NCBI GenBank assembly: GCA_905214155.1
Contig: CAJMLC010000071.1
Span: forward strand, 1 to 9,289
From: an uncultured bacterium
Lineage (GTDB): Bacteria > Bacillota > Clostridia > Oscillospirales > Oscillospiraceae
DNA length: 9,289 nucleotides
Direction of reading: 5' to 3'
The notes below the pieces were generated by a model that was not told the DNA's origin, did no database searches, and worked only from the letters and a program-made list of their open reading frames with translations. This document shows, piece by piece, positions 7,169 through 9,289 of this stretch. Positions within the stretch are counted from its first letter, which is position 1. The number at the start of each line of letters is the position of its first letter. Both the position numbers and the translations under genes were made by a program.

Positions 7169-7247
7169 AGGGCGCTTTGGACATTTTCGGCGGAAATCGC
7201 GGGTGACAGAACATTCCGGCGCGGCAATTACGTCGACAAAAAAGAGA

Positions 7248-7276
7248 GATTACGGTCAACCCGGCACGGAGAAATT
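7248..7276 (+). promoter_or_regulatory. Weak SigF/SigG-type promoter candidate for sigG
   Basis: GGAGAAATT (7268-7276) fits the SigF -10 pattern GGNNANANT, and GATTA (7248-7252), 15 bp upstream, is an imperfect -35. The start would be near 7283, just before the leader hairpins. In Bacillus, sigG is first transcribed by SigF in the forespore. The motif is too degenerate to be sure. Confidence 0.3.
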
Positions 7277-7285
7277 TGAAAAAAA

Positions 7286-7323
7286 GTCCGCGAAACGGCG
7301 GCGCGGACGGCGCGAAGAGCGCC
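7286..7323 (+). promoter_or_regulatory. Tandem GC-rich hairpins in the sigG leader
   Basis: GTCCGCG (7286-7292) pairs with CGCGGAC (7302-7308), and directly after it GGCGC (7309-7313) pairs with GCGCC (7319-7323). Both sit 24-60 nt upstream of the sigG Shine-Dalgarno (7347-7351). A leader hairpin that dampens sigG translation has been reported in Bacillus subtilis, so these may play a similar part. Neither has a T-run. Confidence 0.4.
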
Positions 7324-7357
7324 GGAAGGGCGCGTGGCCTGAAAGTGGAGGATGGTT

Positions 7358-8137
7358 ATGCTGGGAAAAGTGGAGATCTGCGGCGTGAATACGTCGCGGC
7401 TGCAGACGCTTTCAAACGAGGAGATGATGCGGCTGATCGAGCTGGCGCAGAAGGGGGATCAGGCGGCGAAGCAGCGGCTGGTGGAGGGAAATCTGAAGCT
7501 GGTGCTGTCGGTGATCCAGCGGTTTCTGGGCCGCGGGGAGAATCCGGACGACCTGTTTCAGGTGGGCTGCATCGGGCTGCTGAAGGCGATCGCGAATTTC
7601 GACACGACGAAAGACGTCCGGTTTTCGACCTACGGCGTGCCGATGATCGCGGGCGAGCTGCGGCGGTATCTGCGGGATTACAGCCCGATCCGCGTGAGCC
7701 GGTCGGTGCGGGACCTCGCGTACCGCGTTTTGCAGTGTAAGCAGGCGATGACGGCGGAAAATGGGCGCGAGCCGACATTCGCGCAGATCGCGGAGCGACT
7801 CGGCGTGCCGGAGGAGGACGTGGTCGGCGCGATGGACGCGGTGAGCACGCCGGTCTCGCTCTACGAGCCGGTATACACCGACGGCGGCGACCCGCTGACG
7901 GTGATGGATCAGGTACGGGATGTGAAGAACACGGACGAGCAGTGGCTGGAATCCATTGCGCTGCGGCAGGCGATGCAGGGGCTCAGCGAGCGCGAAAGGC
8001 ACATTCTGGCGCTGCGGTTTTACGACGGGCGGACGCAGATGGAGGTGGCCGGGAGCCTCGGGATCTCGCAGGCGCAGGTCTCGCGGCTGGAAAAAGGGGC
8101 GCTGGCCAGCATCCGGAAGGCCATCCGCGTGTCATAA
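7358..8137 (+). CDS. sigG: Forespore RNA polymerase sigma factor SigG
   Basis: SigG directs late forespore transcription after engulfment. The 259-residue product begins MLGKVEICGVNTS, the diagnostic SigG N-terminus (KVEICGVDTS in Bacillus). Region 2 runs from NLKLVLSVIQRF through DDLFQVGCIGLLKAI to FSTYGVPMIAGELRRYLRD. A region 3 follows, then PVSLYEPVYTDGGDPLTVMDQ. Region 4 has the helix-turn-helix TQMEVAGSLGISQAQVSRLE. I chose the ATG at 7358 because GGAGG (7347-7351) is 6 nt upstream; the in-frame ATG at 7352 overlaps that site. Unlike Bacillus, no spoIIGA-sigE pair precedes it; gpr does. The ylmC-like gene follows after 47 nt, probably in the same operon. Confidence 0.96.
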   Translation: MLGKVEICGVNTSRLQTLSNEEMMRLIELAQKGDQAAKQRLVEGNLKLVLSVIQRFLGRGENPDDLFQVGCIGLLKAIANFDTTKDVRFSTYGVPMIAGELRRYLRDYSPIRVSRSVRDLAYRVLQCKQAMTAENGREPTFAQIAERLGVPEEDVVGAMDAVSTPVSLYEPVYTDGGDPLTVMDQVRDVKNTDEQWLESIALRQAMQGLSERERHILALRFYDGRTQMEVAGSLGISQAQVSRLEKGALASIRKAIRVS

Positions 8138-8184
8138 AGCCGGTCTGCTGCGCATAGGGTAAACAAAAAGGGGGGGCGCGGCGC

Positions 8185-8463
8185 ATGGTGGAACGGTTTT
8201 CGGAGATCCGCAACAAAGAGGTCATCCATGTCTGCGAGGGATCGCGGCTGGGATATGTCAGCGACTGCTGTATCGAGCTGGAGACGGGGCGCGTGACGGC
8301 GGTGGTCATTCCGGGGCCGTGCCGGTTTCTGGGGCTGTTCGGACGGGACAGCGACTATGTCGTGCCGTGGTGCTGCATCCGACGGATCGGGGAGGATATT
8401 ATTCTGGTCGATGGGCCGGTGCCGGAATGGCGGGTGCCAAGGAAGAAAAAGGGGCTTTTTTGA
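8185..8463 (+). CDS. ylmC: YlmC/YmxH family PRC-barrel protein
   Basis: A 92-residue single PRC-barrel domain. Marks of the family are the start RFSEIRNKEVIHV, then GSRLGYVSDCCIELETGRV and the core CRFLGLFGRDSDYVVPWCCIRRIGEDIILV. It ends in a basic tail, PRKKKGLF. No signal peptide or membrane segment is seen, so it should be cytosolic. The ATG at 8185 has an all-G ribosome site (8170-8176) 8 nt upstream. The molecular role is unknown; some annotations call the family sporulation proteins. Its place right after sigG matches Bacillus, where ylmC lies just downstream of sigG, and supports cotranscription. The AAAAAGGGGCTTTTTT at its end (8445-8460) is a weak hairpin at best, so termination probably relies on the repeats that follow. 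Confidence 0.88.
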   Translation: MVERFSEIRNKEVIHVCEGSRLGYVSDCCIELETGRVTAVVIPGPCRFLGLFGRDSDYVVPWCCIRRIGEDIILVDGPVPEWRVPRKKKGLF

Positions 8464-8474
8464 AGGGCGAAGGT

Positions 8475-8498
8475 GGGCGACCAATGGTCGCCCCTACG
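8475..8498 (-). repeat. GTAG-GGGC hairpin module, copy B2
   Basis: On the minus strand CGTAG is followed by GGGCGACCA (8493-8485), one central base and TGGTCGCCC (8483-8475), a perfect 19-bp odd palindrome. It begins 12 bp after the ylmC-like stop codon. It shares GTAG and the GGGC/GCCC ends with the copy at 5106-5129, but the inner stem is different. Confidence 0.6.
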
Positions 8499-8524
8499 TT
8501 ATATTTGGCGCGGTGGAAAATCGA

Positions 8525-8592
8525 GGGCCTTAATCCCCTCAGTCATGGCTGTGCCATGACAGCTCCCCTTGATGCAATCAAGGGGAGCCTTC
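8525..8592 (+). repeat. Double-hairpin extragenic repeat
   Basis: After AGGGCCTTAATCCCCTCA come two perfect hairpins. The first is an 8-bp stem with 3-nt loop (8542-8549 with 8553-8560). The second is an 11-bp stem with 3-nt loop (8563-8573 with 8577-8587). I associate this AATCCCCTCAGTCA ... GACAGCTCCCC pattern with repeats seen many times in gut Clostridia; only one copy is in this window. It adjoins the 83-bp repeat directly. The second stem might act as a weak terminator for the sigG operon, but no T-run follows. Confidence 0.55.
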
Positions 8593-8675
8593 GGGCCGAT
8601 GAGTACCCGCAAGGGGCAGGCCGCATCTGTAGCGCTCCTTCGCCGCGAACAGCTGCGCTCGGCATCGGCCCCTAC
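8593..8675 (-). repeat. 83-bp dispersed repeat, copy A2
   Basis: Second copy of the element at 5495-5577, with 80 of 83 positions identical. On the minus strand it starts GTAG, GGGCCGATG (8671-8663) and ends CATCGGCCC (8601-8593), here a perfect 9-bp terminal inverted repeat. No transposase is associated; if mobile, it would have to be a non-autonomous element. Confidence 0.8.
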
Positions 8676-8706
8676 AAGCGCCCCGGAACACTTCAGGAAG
8701 ATCTAC

Positions 8707-8744
8707 GGGATTGCCACGCCAGTGTGCGCACTGGCTCGCAATGC
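8707..8744. repeat. Short extragenic palindrome
   Basis: GGGATTGC leads into GCCAGTG (8718-8724), loop TGCG and CACTGGC (8729-8735), then GCAAT (8738-8742), which pairs with ATTGC (8710-8714). This interrupted palindrome looks like the 'attgccac ... cgcaat' repeats of Clostridia. Between here and the rpsB promoter (8745-8818) I see nothing else. Confidence 0.45.
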
Positions 8745-8818
8745 CGCTTCCGTTTTGAGCTTGCCTGCGGCGGGATGGAGAGGGATGAAAAATGTGGGGG
8801 GAAAATTGAAAAAAGGGC

Positions 8819-8847
8819 TTGCAATTTCAGGCAGATTCCGGTATAAT
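8819..8847 (+). promoter_or_regulatory. rpsB promoter
   Basis: TTGCAA (8819-8824), a 17-bp spacer and TATAAT (8842-8847) form a strong SigA promoter. Transcription would start near 8854. It shows that rpsB is transcribed independently of the sporulation genes upstream. Confidence 0.8.
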
Positions 8848-8853
8848 GTCAAG

Positions 8854-8977
8854 GCATTGCGCGGAAAAGCGCGATGACATTCTGAAACCGCACACGGCGC
8901 GTGCGCCCTCCCTGTGCCCGCAAGGGTGGAGAGCGATGAGCGGCGTGGAGGTACAAAACAAAAGGAGAACAAACACT
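8854..8977 (+). promoter_or_regulatory. Structured rpsB leader, possible autoregulatory site
   Basis: The leader of about 124 nt can form three hairpins: 8856-8862 with 8869-8875, 8889-8893 with 8901-8905, and a longer arm with CTCC (8908-8911)/GGAG (8928-8931) around CCC-GCAA-GGG (8917-8926). S2 leaders that bind S2 and repress translation are known in other bacteria. I cannot match this one to a described family. The ribosome site AAAGGAG is at 8961-8967. Confidence 0.4.
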
Positions 8978-9289
8978 ATGGCAGTCGTATCCATGAAGCA
9001 GCTGCTGGAAGCTGGCGTCCACTTCGGTCACCAGACCCGCCGCTGGAACCCCAAAATGGCAACCTACATCTACACCGAGCGCAACGGCATCTACATCATC
9101 GATCTGCAGAAGACGGTGAAGAAGCTGGAAGAGGCGTATTCCTTCGTGCGCGATCTGGCGGCCAACGGCCAGAGCATCCTGTTCGTCGGCACCAAGAAGC
9201 AGGCGCAGGACGCGATCAAGGAAGAGGCTGAGCGCGTCGGCCAGTACTACGTCAACGCCCGCTGGCTCGGCGGCATGCTGACCAACTTC
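8978..9289 (+). CDS. rpsB: 30S ribosomal protein S2, N-terminal part
   Basis: S2 binds late on the back of the 30S subunit near S1 and is required for translation. The 104 residues present start MAVVSMKQLLEAGVHFGHQTRRWNPKM, the family signature, followed by YIDLQKTVKKL-like YIIDLQKTVKKLEEA and FVGTKKQAQDAIKEEA, and stop at WLGGMLTNF, where the window ends mid-gene. A complete S2 is about 240-260 residues. The start at 8978 has AAAGGAG 10 nt upstream and a strong promoter at 8819-8847. tsf (EF-Ts) usually follows rpsB but lies outside the window. Confidence 0.98.
   Translation, partial: MAVVSMKQLLEAGVHFGHQTRRWNPKMATYIYTERNGIYIIDLQKTVKKLEEAYSFVRDLAANGQSILFVGTKKQAQDAIKEEAERVGQYYVNARWLGGMLTNF

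Noticed and set aside
7070..7180. Chromosome origin (oriC)
   Set aside because: DnaA-like boxes are present, but there is no dnaA, dnaN or AT-rich unwinding region next to them.
7228..7240. Spo0A box (TTTGTCGAC on the minus strand, 7240-7232) upstream of sigG
   Set aside because: A single near-match to a short motif; sigG is not a known direct Spo0A target, and one site this size is expected by chance.
7276..7740. Frame overlapping the start of sigG in another phase
   Set aside because: Glycine/alanine/arginine-rich out-of-frame reading of sigG; no family resemblance.
8319..8877. Plus-strand frames of 102 and 175 residues over the repeats before rpsB
   Set aside because: They consist of repeat translations and cross hairpins and the rpsB promoter. 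The same peptide (MSTRKGQAAS...) arises from both copies of the 83-bp repeat without a ribosome site.

Overview
The window looks like the chromosome of a GC-rich, endospore-forming member of the Clostridia, probably Oscillospiraceae-like. The evidence is the sporulation genes gpr (germination protease), sigG (forespore sigma factor) and a YlmC/YmxH-type PRC-barrel gene, Gram-positive-style Shine-Dalgarno sequences, and dispersed hairpin repeats of a kind I associate with gut Clostridia. The family placement is inference. No phage, transposase, CRISPR, tRNA or rRNA gene was seen.

Layout. Positions 1-239 hold a small regulatory patch: a perfect TTGACA/TATAAT promoter on the minus strand, a hairpin with a T-run about 90 bp downstream of it (a likely short untranslated RNA), and a plus-strand terminator. 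Positions 240-4536 are a minus-strand group: recG, then a half-length P-loop ATPase-like gene, then gpmI (phosphoglycerate mutase), which has its own promoter candidate. Just upstream of recG, 4576-5079 is the wreck of a threonine aldolase gene with two internal deletions and frameshifts. Positions 5106-5577 are a nest of inverted-repeat modules. The rpsT terminator and rpsT (S20) follow on the minus strand, with a good housekeeping promoter.

From about 6130 transcription turns to the plus strand: gpr, a gap with a large inverted repeat made of DnaA-box-like 9-mers, sigG with a hairpin-rich leader, and the ylmC/ymxH gene. After that come 390 bp of further dispersed repeats, then the promoter, structured leader and first 104 codons of rpsB (S2), which runs off the right edge.

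How it fits together. Two ribosomal protein genes, rpsT and rpsB, bracket a short forespore block (gpr, sigG, ylmC/ymxH). Gpr degrades small acid-soluble spore proteins at germination and belongs to the SigF/SigG regulon in Bacillus. SigG is the late forespore sigma factor. ylmC lies near sigG in Bacillus too.

The most interesting non-coding signal is a set of short hairpin elements. Their flanking or loop bases are constant (GTAG-GGGC ... GCCC, or a CTGCC loop), but their stems differ from copy to copy while staying self-complementary. I found no new multi-gene defence or metabolic system; apart from the half-length ATPase, the protein genes are familiar families.
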